Shown here: one piece after another, positions 21,783-31,614 of the stretch
How positions within the stretch are numbered: the first letter of the stretch is position 1
How the letters are laid out: each line of letters opens with the position of its first letter
From: Romanomermis culicivorax
Taxonomy: Eukaryota; Nematoda; Enoplea; Mermithida; Mermithidae
DNA length: 64,000 bases
Direction of reading: 5' to 3'
Assembly (NCBI GenBank): GCA_963922205.1
Contig: CAWUHX010000004.1
Span: forward strand, 806,001 to 870,000
Position numbers and translations under genes: made by a program
Notes under the pieces: model-generated
What the model was told of the DNA's origin: nothing
Seen by the model: the letters and a program-made list of their open reading frames with translations, nothing else
Databases searched by the model: none

Positions 21783-24285
21783 CGATAAATCTGATATTTT
21801 CAGCCAATCCGAAGAAATCAAAGCTGAACAACCGATACAGCAGGCTCAACCTAATCCACACCAACCACCCCCTCCGCAGTTGGAGGTTACCGAGCTCGCC
21901 AAACCGATTTTTCTTGTCGCCCAAGCTTCCATTTGGATTTTGCCACACTGCCAGCAATGGGTAAAAAGTACCGTTTTCCCCACAACATCAGCGACCATTC
22001 CCGACGTGATTGTCCAACCCCTCGCCACCAACAACGTAGCCGCAGAACTTGCAGTCGAAACCGCAGTTGTCAACATCACCAACAGTCATTGCCCACTCCT
22101 TTTCATTAACAACACGCCAAACAGCATCAAACTCCGACCAAATCAGCTCATCGCAATGGCAAAGCACACGCTAGAGTATTCCGAAACCTACGCCGACTGC
22201 CAGATAGCAGCCGCTGCTGCCGACCGCGATTTAACAGATCACGAGCCGGCCGCACTTGATAAATCATTCCCTGGCCACACCGCACAACAAAAGCTGGAGT
22301 ACGCCCTAAACAAAATGACCGAAAAAACTTACGTTTCTGCCGCGCAAAAAACAAAAGCCCTCAAGATGCTTCGACAACACCGTGATGTCTTCAGCCTCCC
22401 CGGCGATAAACCAACTATCACTAGCGAGTTGACCATCAGTATCGACACGGGCACCGCAAAACCCATTTCCCGCCATTATTACCGCGCCGCAATGGAGCAA
22501 AGACCGATTGTACGCCGCCATATTCAAGAAATGCTCGACAACAATTTTATCAAACCATCCCGCTCACCCTGGGTCGCACCGCTCTTCCTGGTGAAAAAGA
22601 GAGACGGCTTTCGGAGACCCATTGTTGACTACCGCGGAATAAACGACATTATGCCAAGCGACAAGTTCCCGGTCCCGCGCATTGACAATTATCTCGATGC
22701 CATGGGACAGGCAAAATTCTTCACTACCTTGGATCTCAAAGCAGGGTACTGGCAGGTACCTCTCGACACCAACTCCCGCGATAAAACAACCTTCATCTGC
22801 CAAGAAGGTTTGTTTGGGTTTAAGGTTTTGCCTTTCGGTTTGAAGAACGCGCCCGCCAAGTTCCAATGCTTAATGGAGAGAATCCTCTGCCCGTATATTT
22901 GGAAAATTTGCCTCGTCTACATGGACGATATCATCATCTTTTGTAAGTCGTTTGAGGAACATCTCGAGCACCTACAAATCATTTTCAACGCCCTCCGCGC
23001 AGCCAACCTTATCCTTTGGCCAGGCAAATGTGAATTCCTGCCGCTGCAAGTCAAATTCCTGGGACATCTTCTTAGCGCCCGCGTAATCGCTGCCGATCCG
23101 GAGAAAGTCAAAGCGATCGCCGAATATGAATTCCCGAAGACCAAAAAAGGTATGCAAAGTTTTTTAGGCTTAGTCCAGTGGTGCAAAGGCTTTATCCCAA
23201 ATTTGGCAACGTTGTCCAGTCCTTTGTACAGACTCCTACGCAAAGACACCCCATATGTCGCCATGGACAAACATCACGCCGCATTCAACGGTATCAAAAC
23301 AGCCCTCACGTCATCGCCTTTCCTTCGCTACCCGGTCTATGATGGCAAAGCCCAGTTCGTTATTCAAACCGACGCCAGTATGACCGCCATCGGAGCAATT
23401 TTGTATCAAGAAAACGGAAATGATCAATGGGCCATCGCCTTCAATAGTCCCGTACTCACCGATGCCGAAATCTGCTACAGTACAACTGAGCATGAATGCC
23501 TCGCCATTGTCTACGGCTTCTGGATGTACCGCCACTATGTGTACGGCCAAAAAGTTATTGTCCGCACCGATCACAAGCTGCTCGAATGGCTCAAAGACGA
23601 AAAACATCGAAACTCGTGCCTCCAACATTTCGCGATTAGCCTCCAAGACTACAATTATAAAGTTGAATATGTTAAAGGGAAAGACAATGCTTGCGCCGAT
23701 TTCTTGTCCAGGAAAGACGACTGTGACGAATCCCCAATCCAGACCACAGAAAATTTGACCGCCACGATTTTCCGCAAGAATTTCCACCCTGCTGGTGCAA
23801 CTACAGACTCTGACTTAACGGTACCGGAACTACGCCCAGCAGCGGCCTCACCGCCCATAGAAGTCGACGCCAAAATCAACGCTGTGACCCCTGCAATGAC
23901 CAAAAAGACCATCAGTCAACCCACACTCTCTAATTCAATGCCAATAGCTGTCGACCACAAACCACCCCCGGCCGAGGCCATTACGATCGCCGCTCACCAG
24001 GAAGTTTTAAATGCTCAAGCCGCGGATCCAGTCATAGGAAAAATCATTGCCACCCTCAGAACAGACAATGCCGCCAAACAGCCACGGATTTTCTTCCTCC
24101 AAGACCAAATTTTGTATCATCAACTTAAAGATGTCAAACAATTAGTCGTACCCGCCTCCATGGTTGACCAAACCCTTCATCAATTCCACGGCGCAAAAAT
24201 TTTGAATCATCAAGGATCAAACGGCACACTAGCAGCAATTAAAAAAACTTTTGGTGGCCCCGCATGGAAGAAAACGTTCGATTAA
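21712..24285 (+). CDS. pol: Pol: reverse transcriptase, RNase H and start of integrase
   Basis: The frame lies +1 relative to gag-protease, with about 70 bases overlap. The switch is either a one-base insertion or a programmed shift. RT motifs appear in order: [41 protein letters not shown] and the catalytic YMDD at 22918-22929, then FLGHLLS. RNase H follows ([40 protein letters not shown]). The integrase zinc-binding region begins with [13 protein letters not shown]. The frame is lost at 24283-24285 and the integrase resumes one base away. RT sequence places the element with Ty3/Gypsy. The RT and RNase H active-site residues look intact. Confidence 0.92.
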   Translation: MFLNATNDNVLEEIPEGKRVSFYDDKSDIFSQSEEIKAEQPIQQAQPNPHQPPPPQLEVTELAKPIFLVAQASIWILPHCQQWVKSTVFPTTSATIPDVIVQPLATNNVAAELAVETAVVNITNSHCPLLFINNTPNSIKLRPNQLIAMAKHTLEYSETYADCQIAAAAADRDLTDHEPAALDKSFPGHTAQQKLEYALNKMTEKTYVSAAQKTKALKMLRQHRDVFSLPGDKPTITSELTISIDTGTAKPISRHYYRAAMEQRPIVRRHIQEMLDNNFIKPSRSPWVAPLFLVKKRDGFRRPIVDYRGINDIMPSDKFPVPRIDNYLDAMGQAKFFTTLDLKAGYWQVPLDTNSRDKTTFICQEGLFGFKVLPFGLKNAPAKFQCLMERILCPYIWKICLVYMDDIIIFCKSFEEHLEHLQIIFNALRAANLILWPGKCEFLPLQVKFLGHLLSARVIAADPEKVKAIAEYEFPKTKKGMQSFLGLVQWCKGFIPNLATLSSPLYRLLRKDTPYVAMDKHHAAFNGIKTALTSSPFLRYPVYDGKAQFVIQTDASMTAIGAILYQENGNDQWAIAFNSPVLTDAEICYSTTEHECLAIVYGFWMYRHYVYGQKVIVRTDHKLLEWLKDEKHRNSCLQHFAISLQDYNYKVEYVKGKDNACADFLSRKDDCDESPIQTTENLTATIFRKNFHPAGATTDSDLTVPELRPAAASPPIEVDAKINAVTPAMTKKTISQPTLSNSMPIAVDHKPPPAEAITIAAHQEVLNAQAADPVIGKIIATLRTDNAAKQPRIFFLQDQILYHQLKDVKQLVVPASMVDQTLHQFHGAKILNHQGSNGTLAAIKKTFGGPAWKKTFD

Positions 24286-24733
24286 AACCTGCAAAATTTG
24301 CCAACTAACAACGCCGTGCACACCACCGCCTCGGCCACTGTTGCCGATTCAACCCAAACACCCCTTCGAGATCGTGGCAACGGACATCGTCAACATTTCG
24401 CCTGTAGGTGAGAAACGTCCTTACATTATTGTTTTTCAGGATTACTTCACGAAATTCGTGTCCGCGCACCCGATACCAGATCAAAAAGCCTCAACAATAG
24501 TGGAATGTTTCATCAACAATGTCGTCCTCACGCACGGTAGCCCGCTCGTCCTCCTCTCCGACCAAGGTGGATGTTTTACATCAAAGCTTATGCAAGATAT
24601 CTGCGAGCTTCTCAAAATTGGCAAAGTCAAAATGAGGGCACACCACCCCCAGTGCAACGGAATGGTCAAACGCTTCAATCAAACCTTGATCGCCCAACTG
24701 AAAAAGTATACCGCCGACGATCCAGATAACTGA
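24251..24733 (+). pseudogene. integrase catalytic core, with altered Glu
   Basis: The frame contains the end of the zinc site (CKICQLTT), then the first catalytic Asp in IVATDIV (24383-24385) and the second in LLSDQGGCF (24560-24562). The third residue, normally Glu in the NG-x-V-E-R-F-N motif, reads Lys (NGMVKRFN, codon 24668-24670), which should abolish strand transfer. A TGA at 24731-24733 interrupts what would be a Trp before ERYLPYALLAYNAT. A one-base shift separates this frame from the RT frame. Confidence 0.85.
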
Positions 24734-25223
24734 GAGCGCTACTTGCCTTACGCCCTATTGGCCTACAATGCCACGCCATTCGCCCTTCAGCTTATTACGA
24801 GGATATAAACCGCGCATCACCTTGGACTACGATTGCGCCCGCGGACTCACCTTGCCATTGAATTACGACGCCTATCAGCATATTCTTACGCAAGCGCAAC
24901 TCAAAATGCACGAAAAAATCAAAGCTAACCTCGATGCTGCAGCCGCCGTCAGCAAAGAATACTTTGATCGCAAAGCCCGAAAATGTGATTTCGCCGTCAA
25001 CAACCTTGTCCTTCTCACCAACACGCGCAAGGCCAACAAAATTCAACCCGACTTCATCGGACCTTTTCTCATCATGGACGCCTCTCATGCCGCCGAAAAC
25101 GTTGTCACAATCAACTCCCTCGATGCACCCCGCCGCCCGCAAACCGTCTCCATAAGGCGTCTAAAACCGTTCATTCCGCCACTCGCAAAGGACGCGTTTG
25201 AAAATGAAGAAGGTGGCACGTAG
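24734..25223 (+). pseudogene. integrase C-terminal region with GPF motif
   Basis: After the TGA the core continues briefly (RYLPYALLAYNATPF). It then shifts frame near 24775-24785 into a frame open to 25223 (SPFSLLRGYKPRITLDY). The C-terminal chromatin/DNA-binding part holds KIQPDFIGPFLIMD, the GPY/F-type module of Gypsy integrases. It ends in an acidic tail (ENEEGGT). Confidence 0.8.
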
Positions 25224-25762
25224 GCCCCACACCTCTCACCGACAATTGTTTGCTTTGGAAATTTTCTTTTGTGATACGGCGCTCATCACGCCCCGTTGTA
25301 AATAATCTTCACCTTTGTTTAATTTTGATCATGGCGACCTCCTTGATGAGCAAGGATGGAAATCACGCGGTTTTGAAACACTTTCCTTCGACCCGTCTCT
25401 TACAAGCAAACTCGGCCGATTTTAAACCATCACTTTACACTTTGCCCCCGTCCCACACTTTTGCGATAGGAGGGGGTTTCTTCTTTAATGTTAGGTTCTG
25501 TTCAGCGCGAGGCCATTCGGTTTATTTCCGCCCGACCCTGGCCGCTATCACTCTCATAAGACTAATTGGGAAAGGTTGATTTTAGTCCCCATTAACATAG
25601 TGGTGTTTGTGTTGCTTTTCATAACGGTAGTGTTTGCATTTTCTTACTTTACACTTTCTTCACCTTTCAGCGGCTTATTCTTTTACTATTTCATTTCCAC
25701 TTTTCGCTTCCATCAGCAATAGTCGCATTTTCCAGCCGCTCTTCAAAAATTTATTTTTCAAA
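25224..25762 (+). other. non-coding spacer after pol
   Basis: Pyrimidine-rich stretches and several possible splice acceptors (for example cttcacctttcag at about 25661-25673) suit a site that feeds a spliced transcript for the downstream region. The 109-aa ORF at 25250-25579 shows no recognisable features and I do not support it as a gene. Confidence 0.35.
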
Positions 25763-25843
25763 ATGATGATGCTGTCGACCGGATCCACCTCCACGGCCAA
25801 CGAACCCCCGCCGTATCCTGAATCAATTAACGTCAACAAATGA
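25763..25843 (+). CDS. small ORF with a PPPY motif
   Basis: An ATG at 25763 opens 26 codons with the sequence ANEPPPYPES and stops at TGA 25841-25843. The same frame stays open to about 25973 with a hydrophobic run (GIFLTFYAFAACSC) that could span a membrane. PPxY is the late-domain signature that recruits NEDD4-type ligases in many retroviruses and some retroelements, which is family knowledge. Whether this is a real product, possibly a spliced leader exon, is inference. Confidence 0.3.
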   Translation: MMMLSTGSTSTANEPPPYPESINVNK

Positions 25844-26255
25844 TATGTACGTTGGGCCGAGCAGCAGCCCCACCAAAACAATCTAAGCTTTGCCTGCGAT
25901 GGTATTTTTCTTACGTTCTATGCTTTTGCTGCTTGTTCTTGCATGCTCTCTTGCTTGGGACCCCATGGGTAACCCTCCCACTCTGTAGTTTTGCGCCAGA
26001 GATCCATGGTCAGCCGCCGCGATCCCCGTCATCATCAAGTTGTGGCCTCCTCAGCCCACAACTGGCCGCTGCTTTGATTTCTGCATATGACAACTCTCGT
26101 TACCTCGCTATCATAGCCCGATCCAGTTGTCAAAATGCGCCCATCAAGGTGACATCGCTGCCCAAGCGACCCTCTTCTCAGAGCATGTGTCCTCCTAACG
26201 AACCAAAAGCAACACCCCGCCTTCCTCCTGGTTTCATGTTAAAATCATCCTTTAA
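25844..26255 (+). other. retroelement spacer before the extra coding region
   Basis: The 173-aa ORF over this stretch ends inside the inserted poly-G element and shows no family signature. A short hydrophobic segment follows the PPPY ORF. Nothing else is supported. Confidence 0.3.
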
Positions 26256-26482
26256 CATACCTGTAAGACCTCCGACCAGTTGGGTGGGGGGTAAATCCGA
26301 AATTTTGGGGGGGGGGGTAGGAAAAAGTCGAAATTTTTCCCAAAAAACATACACTTTTTGACAAATTTTTTTAATTTTTTCCCAACTGGGGGGGGTTGGG
26401 GGGGGAAATGATTTTGGGTATAGGGTTGGCCGAGTTGGGGGGGGGGTCCCCCCCCCCAACCCCCCCCCCAAGTACAGGTATG
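26256..26482. mobile_element. poly-G miniature element, complete, 227 bp
   Basis: Ends catacctgta and tacaggtatg form perfect 10-bp TIRs. The flanking 8 bp TCCTTTAA is duplicated exactly at 26248-26255 and 26483-26490. The interior is built of runs of G and C separated by fixed AT-rich phrases (aaatccgaaatttt, aaaagtcgaaattttt). An 8-bp duplication fits hAT-type transposition. It sits inside the LTR element, so it moved after that element inserted. Confidence 0.92.
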
Positions 26483-26511
26483 TCCTTTAATCTCCATTTC
26501 GCCCTCTCGAT

Positions 26512-27866
26512 TTGGTGCTCCGTGTGTCACATATTAAATACCGCGCTCACTCTTGTTTAGAGAACAATGTCAAACGCCTGACCCGCATCGCAGATTTAGA
26601 ATCCTGGTACATCTCTATGTACGCACCACCCCCGAATGTGTTGCCGCCGCTGATATTCCTCTCACCCAGAAGTTTAGGGCAGGCCTTGGCCCCCCAACCC
26701 ACACCAAACTTCCGTGGCTATACGCTGGTGGGTTTCAACATGGAATCGATCATGGCCCCCGATATGAAACACTTCCAGTTTACCGTGACCATGCCAGCTG
26801 ACTCTACAGCGTCTAGCCACCCTCGGTACGTTCACCTCGCATTCCCGAACGGCACGATGTTTGTTTTCGAAACGTTCACCGCTACCCCAGAAGATTGGAC
26901 CGCACTCTTCTCCCTAGTCGACGGCGAACACACCATGGTAGTTTCTTTGGATGGAGCCGATGACTGGGAGGGAATATATGCTCTTCTGGGTACCCAATTC
27001 CGGACTGATCGGCAGAAGGAAAACAATGATCCCATCGTAAAAGCCATTCATTTCGACGCGTACCACGTTATCCAAAACATCGATATATCTCCACCGCTAT
27101 ACGAGCTGGCGCAACGAATTGGCATCTTCCCCGAAAAACATACGTTAAAAGCAACCATTTCCGCCATGTGGGCGCTGGAAGTTTCAAAACTCATGCTACG
27201 CTTCCCGGCAGCCCTGCGTTTCTTCAACAACCCGATGACGTGGTTTTTGCAATCCGACGTCCTCCCCTATGCGGCCCTCGACGCCTACTATCCGTTGTTG
27301 TTGTTCTTGGCCTTTGGTCCCTACGGCTTCATCCCCGAGGTTTACAACGCCCCTGTGTTGTTTCCCCACGACTCGCTGGATGCCGCCAAAATCGACCACC
27401 TCGCCGAATCCATTATCGCCGCTTTTCACAACCTGGCCTTGTCGGACGTTTTACCCCCCGACTACACCAACCAAATGTATCCAACGACATCGCAAGTCGC
27501 CTTACCCGCGATTATGCGGGACGAAGTTCTCTCAGCTTATAAATTTTTCATGTATGATTGCACAGCGTCCGACCACGGTCAGTCTTTTTGTTTAAGAACA
27601 GTACCCAAGGGTTTTCGAGACATCAAAGTTTTGACGCGCACAACCCATCCGAAACTTCTTCCCGTTCCGAAGGCACCAAAGAAAAAGAAGAAGAAACAAA
27701 AAGACGAGTGGAACAAATCACTGGACGTTTCCGACGATGAAGATTCGACTCTCAAACCAGGATCCATGTTTGATGATCCCAAGCGACTTCAAGCAGCCGT
27801 CACCTCAGCCATAAAGAGCAACCTAACCGATCAAATTATCGAGCTGCTCTTTCCCCGATATACAAG
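26512..27866 (+). CDS. retroelement extra ORF, part 1: DEDDy 3'-5' exonuclease-like domain
   Basis: The frame is open for about 450 codons from a TTG at 26512. In-frame ATGs occur at 26617 and, near the domain, at 26741. Residues about 70-268 read like an RNase D/WRN-type exonuclease. Motif I is VGFNMES (residues 73-79, where D-x-E is expected and N-x-E is seen). Next is YVHLAFPNGTMFVF, motif II is in LDGADDWEGIYALLG (Asp 150/151), then LYELAQRIG and LKATISAMWALEVSK. Motif III is YAALDAYYPLLLF (Tyr253, Asp257). A lysine-rich run (PKKKKKKQK) precedes an acidic stretch. Such enzymes trim DNA or RNA 3' ends. The Asn in motif I suggests reduced activity here. A frameshift ends the frame near 27860. 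Confidence 0.6.
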
Positions 27867-28190
27867 TTGGCCATCCGCGATCAGATGCAATACGATGACC
27901 CCACGTTACCGCCGCTTCATCACAAAGTTGACGACCTCTGGACCGAATGCATTGCCGCCAATCAACCCTTGCGCGAGTGCACCTATTACGGTACTCATTA
28001 TCGTTATCACCCCTCTACCATTCTTTATTTTTTACAGGTGGACGGAGATTGGTTCCGACAGCTGACTTCTTTCATGCCGTTGGCCGCGCCTCTAGCGTTG
28101 CCGTGTTCTGCCGAAGAATACACCTCTGTCAACGACCTACTGCTTCGCCACGCTCAATCAATGAAACCAGAAATACGCGCCGCGTTCTAG
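27867..28190 (+). CDS. retroelement extra ORF, part 2
   Basis: After a shift of one base near 27860 the protein continues in this frame (AIRDQMQYDDPTLPPL). The segment is about 107 codons, mixed and probably globular, with paired aromatic and His residues (YYGTHYRYHPS). It ends at TAG 28188-28190, but the same frame remains open beyond, so the stop looks like a mutation of one larger ORF. No family is recognised. Confidence 0.55.
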   Translation: MAIRDQMQYDDPTLPPLHHKVDDLWTECIAANQPLRECTYYGTHYRYHPSTILYFLQVDGDWFRQLTSFMPLAAPLALPCSAEEYTSVNDLLLRHAQSMKPEIRAAF

Positions 28191-29552
28191 GAGTGTATGT
28201 GGTATCGCAGCGACGGCAATCCTAAATCACTCCTTATGAATTGGATGAATCGCATCCCCGAATGCAAACCGTGTTTCCCCAGCAATCCCGGCAGGTATAT
28301 CTGCAACCGGTTTGCGTTACGCCCGATTGTGTTCAACGAGGACTTTCACATGGAAACGTCCGTCGAAGAAATCGAAATCCATGAAGCTGAATACATGGCC
28401 AATCCGCACAGCCGTTCCCACTTCTACTCATCATTTATTGCACTCATCAACTTTCAAAACTGCTTTTCGTTCCCCGCGCCGGTGTACGCGTACCTCATGC
28501 CGACTACGGCTTCGGCGCAAATGCTCACCACCGAGGAACTGCTTGAACGCCCCATCGATGTCGAAGTCGAACCCGCCGATGACGAGCTACTCGATACGCC
28601 AGTTTTCGATCTCAACATAGCAAAGCTGCTGCCGTCAACAGACGCGTCAGCCCTTCCTATGCCCGCCGCACCATTTGATATCAGGGCACCCGCCACACAG
28701 ATCTCCGATTTCTTGAAACTCATGCTCAACGAAATATCCAACATTGCCCCGGCTCGGATGGACGAATCTAACCCCATCCAACCTGCCGCGATTGATTCCG
28801 AAACTATGACGTCAGAACAAATGTTGACTGATATACCCGAAGAAAGCACGGTAGATCAATCCACGTCTATGGACATCACCCTCATAGAACCCCCGGCACC
28901 CCCCGTGGACCCGCGAATATACTTGGCGACACGGGCAGTTTTGCCGGGACCTCCGATAATTGCCACCATTGCCGCAGCCAGGTATAGTGCTCCCGTACGT
29001 TTTTTGCAACAGATTATTTCAGCTACCCAATGGGATGCCTTGGGCACAGCGCTCGCTGTGTATCATTTTCCGCTGCCGCCGCCCAGTATGTTGTTCCCTG
29101 AACATCAGTGGAAAGATTACCCCGCTGCGCTAAAGGACGAAATACAACACATCTTGTTGCCCCCACCGACGTTGATCGCCCCGCTTCCGCAAGTTGCTCA
29201 AACGGCTCCGGTAATGGCTCAACCAACCGTGCAAATGCAGGTCTCTTTACCACCGCCAATCATTTTGCAACAGCCACCGGTGCCGCAACCGCCTCAGCCT
29301 GCAACTCTAGTGCCCCCGACGGCGCCTGTGGATGTTCAAACCCCACAGGCCCCCAGCACGTCCGCGCCGGCTCTAGATCGCCATGAAAATCCTATCCGAA
29401 GACCCAGCCGGTATGAACACTCAACAAAGCGAAAACAACACCTTCAAGAAGAATCGGCGTCCCGCAAATCTCACAAAACGCGAACAACAGACGAACCGAG
29501 CACAGGGCCACCCAGCACTTCCCGTGCTGAGCGCGGCAGAACGCCCAGCTAA
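28191..29552 (+). CDS. retroelement extra ORF, part 3: Pro-rich central region
   Basis: In frame with part 2. The N-terminal 90 codons are globular and Cys-containing (CKPCFPSNPGRYIC). The rest is acidic and then strongly Pro/Ala-rich (PVPQPPQPATLVPP). It ends in a basic segment (RRPSRYEHSTKRKQHLQ) that could bind nucleic acid. The stop is TAA at 29550-29552, after which the same frame again continues. This wording is where I recall similar proteins from Romanomermis, a memory-based link. Confidence 0.55.
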   Translation, partial: ECMWYRSDGNPKSLLMNWMNRIPECKPCFPSNPGRYICNRFALRPIVFNEDFHMETSVEEIEIHEAEYMANPHSRSHFYSSFIALINFQNCFSFPAPVYAYLMPTTASAQMLTTEELLERPIDVEVEPADDELLDTPVFDLNIAKLLPSTDASALPMPAAPFDIRAPATQISDFLKLMLNEISNIAPARMDESNPIQPAAIDSETMTSEQMLTDIPEESTVDQSTSMDITLIEPPAPPVDPRIYLATRAVLPGPPIIATIAAARYSAPVRFLQQIISATQWDALGTALAVYHFPLPPPSMLFPEHQWKDYPAALKDEIQHILLPPPTLIAPLPQVAQTAPVMAQPTVQMQVSLPPPIILQQPPVPQPPQPATLVPPTAPVDVQTPQAPSTSAPALDRHENPIRRPSRYEHSTKRKQHLQEESASRKSHKTRTTDEPSTGPPSTSRAERGRTPS

Positions 29553-30143
29553 CCTACAACTCGACGCCGCGAACAACGCGATAAACAGAAAGCCTGCGAA
29601 GAGGCCGAAAGATCTTCGCAGGCGACGTCAACGCCAAAACCCAAAATTACGTCATCCAAAACAGCAGCGTGGGCAATGAAACTGCCGCCTGCTCATCAAA
29701 CCGATAGCCACCGTTCACATCAGGAGTCTCACTCCCGTGATGATCGCCACCGTAGAGAAGCGCAACATACTCAAACAACCAGCCGCGATAGTCGTCAACA
29801 AGAACGCTGCGATGATGTACCGCCGCACCCTACTCAAAGGGAACAACCTCACCAGGTACATTCAACCCGCTTCTACGAAGAGGCACACCGCTGCCAGTTC
29901 CACTGGTCACCACCCAAGTTGACGGACTTCATTAGCCCGTGGCATAGGGATGCCGAAATTCAACATCGTCTGGAAGCTTTGAAAAATCCGCCGAAAGACG
30001 TGTTCAAAGCTCCACTTCCACCTCCTCCTATGGATGTGGAACCCCCCACGTCAACTGCTACCACGATTCTGCCAACAGTTACATCGCAACTGCCTACAGT
30101 TCAGACAACTGGTACAACGACTACGGTAACCCACACCACGTGA
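29553..30143 (+). CDS. retroelement extra ORF, part 4: charged linker
   Basis: In frame with parts 2 and 3. Arg/Glu/Gln-rich ([14 protein letters not shown]), then Ser/His/Arg-rich ([16 protein letters not shown]). A conserved-looking short stretch follows ([18 protein letters not shown]) and then a Pro/Thr-rich tail. Stops at TGA 30141-30143, again with the frame open beyond. Low-complexity composition makes function unreadable. Confidence 0.5.
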   Translation, partial: PTTRRREQRDKQKACEEAERSSQATSTPKPKITSSKTAAWAMKLPPAHQTDSHRSHQESHSRDDRHRREAQHTQTTSRDSRQQERCDDVPPHPTQREQPHQVHSTRFYEEAHRCQFHWSPPKLTDFISPWHRDAEIQHRLEALKNPPKDVFKAPLPPPPMDVEPPTSTATTILPTVTSQLPTVQTTGTTTTVTHTT

Positions 30144-31199
30144 CTGCCGCCTACAGCCCAGACATCAGCTCCGGTTGCTACGTTCAAACAGCCGCCAGTG
30201 GTCATCCCCACTAGACCAGTTCTTGGAATCCCTCCGCCACCAAATTCCGCGCCAACTATCGAGCCCCGCCTGCCTAGCGAAGCTATGCAATTGCCTAACT
30301 ATACGCATTTTCGTACAACCGATTCGCCGCATTGTGTTATGCTAGTAACCCCTGGCTACCCGCCGCGTATAGATCGCGCGGTTGAATTCTTCATGCCGCG
30401 TACGCTGCACAAAATGGTTTTGATAAACTTTTTCGGTCGCCTCGGTATTCGCATCATCATGCCCGTGCACGTCTGTGCTGCGAACGCTTTGCTCGCGTTG
30501 TACCAATATTTTCGAGAACATTACCGCCCCGGGTATCGCGAACAACAACCACCAGTCTCGCAGGACGTGGCGGCATTGATACTGCGATGGGTCGCTGGCC
30601 TTTGGGCTGAGGAGATCGGCGTCATTAACACCGTTCACACCGCCCACTTGGCCCTTTTCCTGTATGAAGCCCGCAGTTTGGACAATCCCTCGTGTTTGCT
30701 ACAAGCCTACAACACCGCTGTCGGGTTAGTAGACAGCTGGATGGCTTATCCGCGCTACGCCCCGTTTCCACAACCGCCGGAAATCACCGACATTCAACAA
30801 ATTTATTTGCAGTATCATAGCGAAATGGATCGCCCCGCACCCCTGCTGCGTCGGCACAACTTCTCTGCCCAGTGGAATCTATTGCCACTGCGACCATTGC
30901 CGCCAACAGGGCTGCCGTCCGATCGTCCATCATTGATCCCCACTCAATTGCCACCTCGAGGCGTGAACCCGCTCTCGCCGCTTCAACCTCAAATGTATAC
31001 CTCGTCCTCGCGCCGCCGCGATACCACCGATTACGGTCAAAACCGCCACTCCCGTAATATCCATTTTGATGGCCACAATGACCCTCGCGATCCACATGGC
31101 TACCATAACGATCAATACCGACGAAACGAGGGCAACTGCCGCGATTCTCCTCGAAACTACCGATCTGCCTCCGATACTCGCCACCGACGCCCCCATTAA
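30144..31199 (+). CDS. retroelement extra ORF, part 5: C-terminal helical domain and basic tail
   Basis: In frame with parts 2-4. After a Pro-rich lead, about 180 residues look globular and helical ([70 protein letters not shown]). The shape is reminiscent of an all-helical packing domain such as a capsid, but no family is assigned. The last 70 residues are Arg/His/Asp-rich ([16 protein letters not shown]) and end at TAA 31197-31199. Parts 1-5 together would form one protein of roughly 1,550 residues. Confidence 0.55.
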   Translation: MPPTAQTSAPVATFKQPPVVIPTRPVLGIPPPPNSAPTIEPRLPSEAMQLPNYTHFRTTDSPHCVMLVTPGYPPRIDRAVEFFMPRTLHKMVLINFFGRLGIRIIMPVHVCAANALLALYQYFREHYRPGYREQQPPVSQDVAALILRWVAGLWAEEIGVINTVHTAHLALFLYEARSLDNPSCLLQAYNTAVGLVDSWMAYPRYAPFPQPPEITDIQQIYLQYHSEMDRPAPLLRRHNFSAQWNLLPLRPLPPTGLPSDRPSLIPTQLPPRGVNPLSPLQPQMYTSSSRRRDTTDYGQNRHSRNIHFDGHNDPRDPHGYHNDQYRRNEGNCRDSPRNYRSASDTRHRRPH

Positions 31200-31601
31200 T
31201 AAAGAAGCTTTTTGTACAGTAATCTTTGTTTTTCTTTGTGTTTTGTTTTTCTTACTCTCGTCTAAAACTGGTTGTTTAATTTCTAATCTCATTCGTGCTT
31301 TATTATTTTTGTACTAGTGTTTCCAGCGCAAGTGCAGCCGACGCTGCAACCACACAGTAAGATGACCGCCAGTGGCCCGCTACACCCCCCACTTGCACCA
31401 CTCTTTGTCCTTGCCTCCGCTGCTGGACCCACTGTTGTCACCGCCACAAAAATCGGCTCAAACTACCCCAACGACTCCGCTGGCCCCACTGTGTGACGCC
31501 GAAGAATCCTTCGGCAACCCCTGTGACAGCCTGTAGTGGCGGAGCCCTTCCCCTTGCATGTTTTTTGGTATTTCCTGACGATCACTTAAGGCGATCTACT
31601 G
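31200..31601 (+). other. 3' untranslated region of the LTR element
   Basis: Starts with a T-rich stretch, then GC-richer sequence without a convincing ORF, up to the polypurine tract. Confidence 0.5.
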
Positions 31602-31614
31602 CAAGGGGGAGGGG
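31602..31614 (+). promoter_or_regulatory. polypurine tract
   Basis: The purine run aagggggaggggt directly abuts the 3' LTR start (TGTTGTAG). This is where plus-strand DNA synthesis is primed in LTR elements. Confidence 0.8.

Noticed and set aside
18302..24000. Many reverse-strand ORFs of 60-160 aa opposite gag and pol
   Set aside because: Shadow frames of a GC-richer coding region, with no motifs of their own.
26512..28065. Envelope (env) gene, as expected downstream of pol in errantivirus-like elements
   Set aside because: There is no signal peptide, furin site or transmembrane anchor in the right places, and exonuclease-like motifs fit better.
29108..29679. Alternative-frame ORFs (92 and 98 aa) in the Pro-rich region of the extra ORF
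   Set aside because: The frame shared by 27867-31199 explains the region better. These are low-complexity overlaps.
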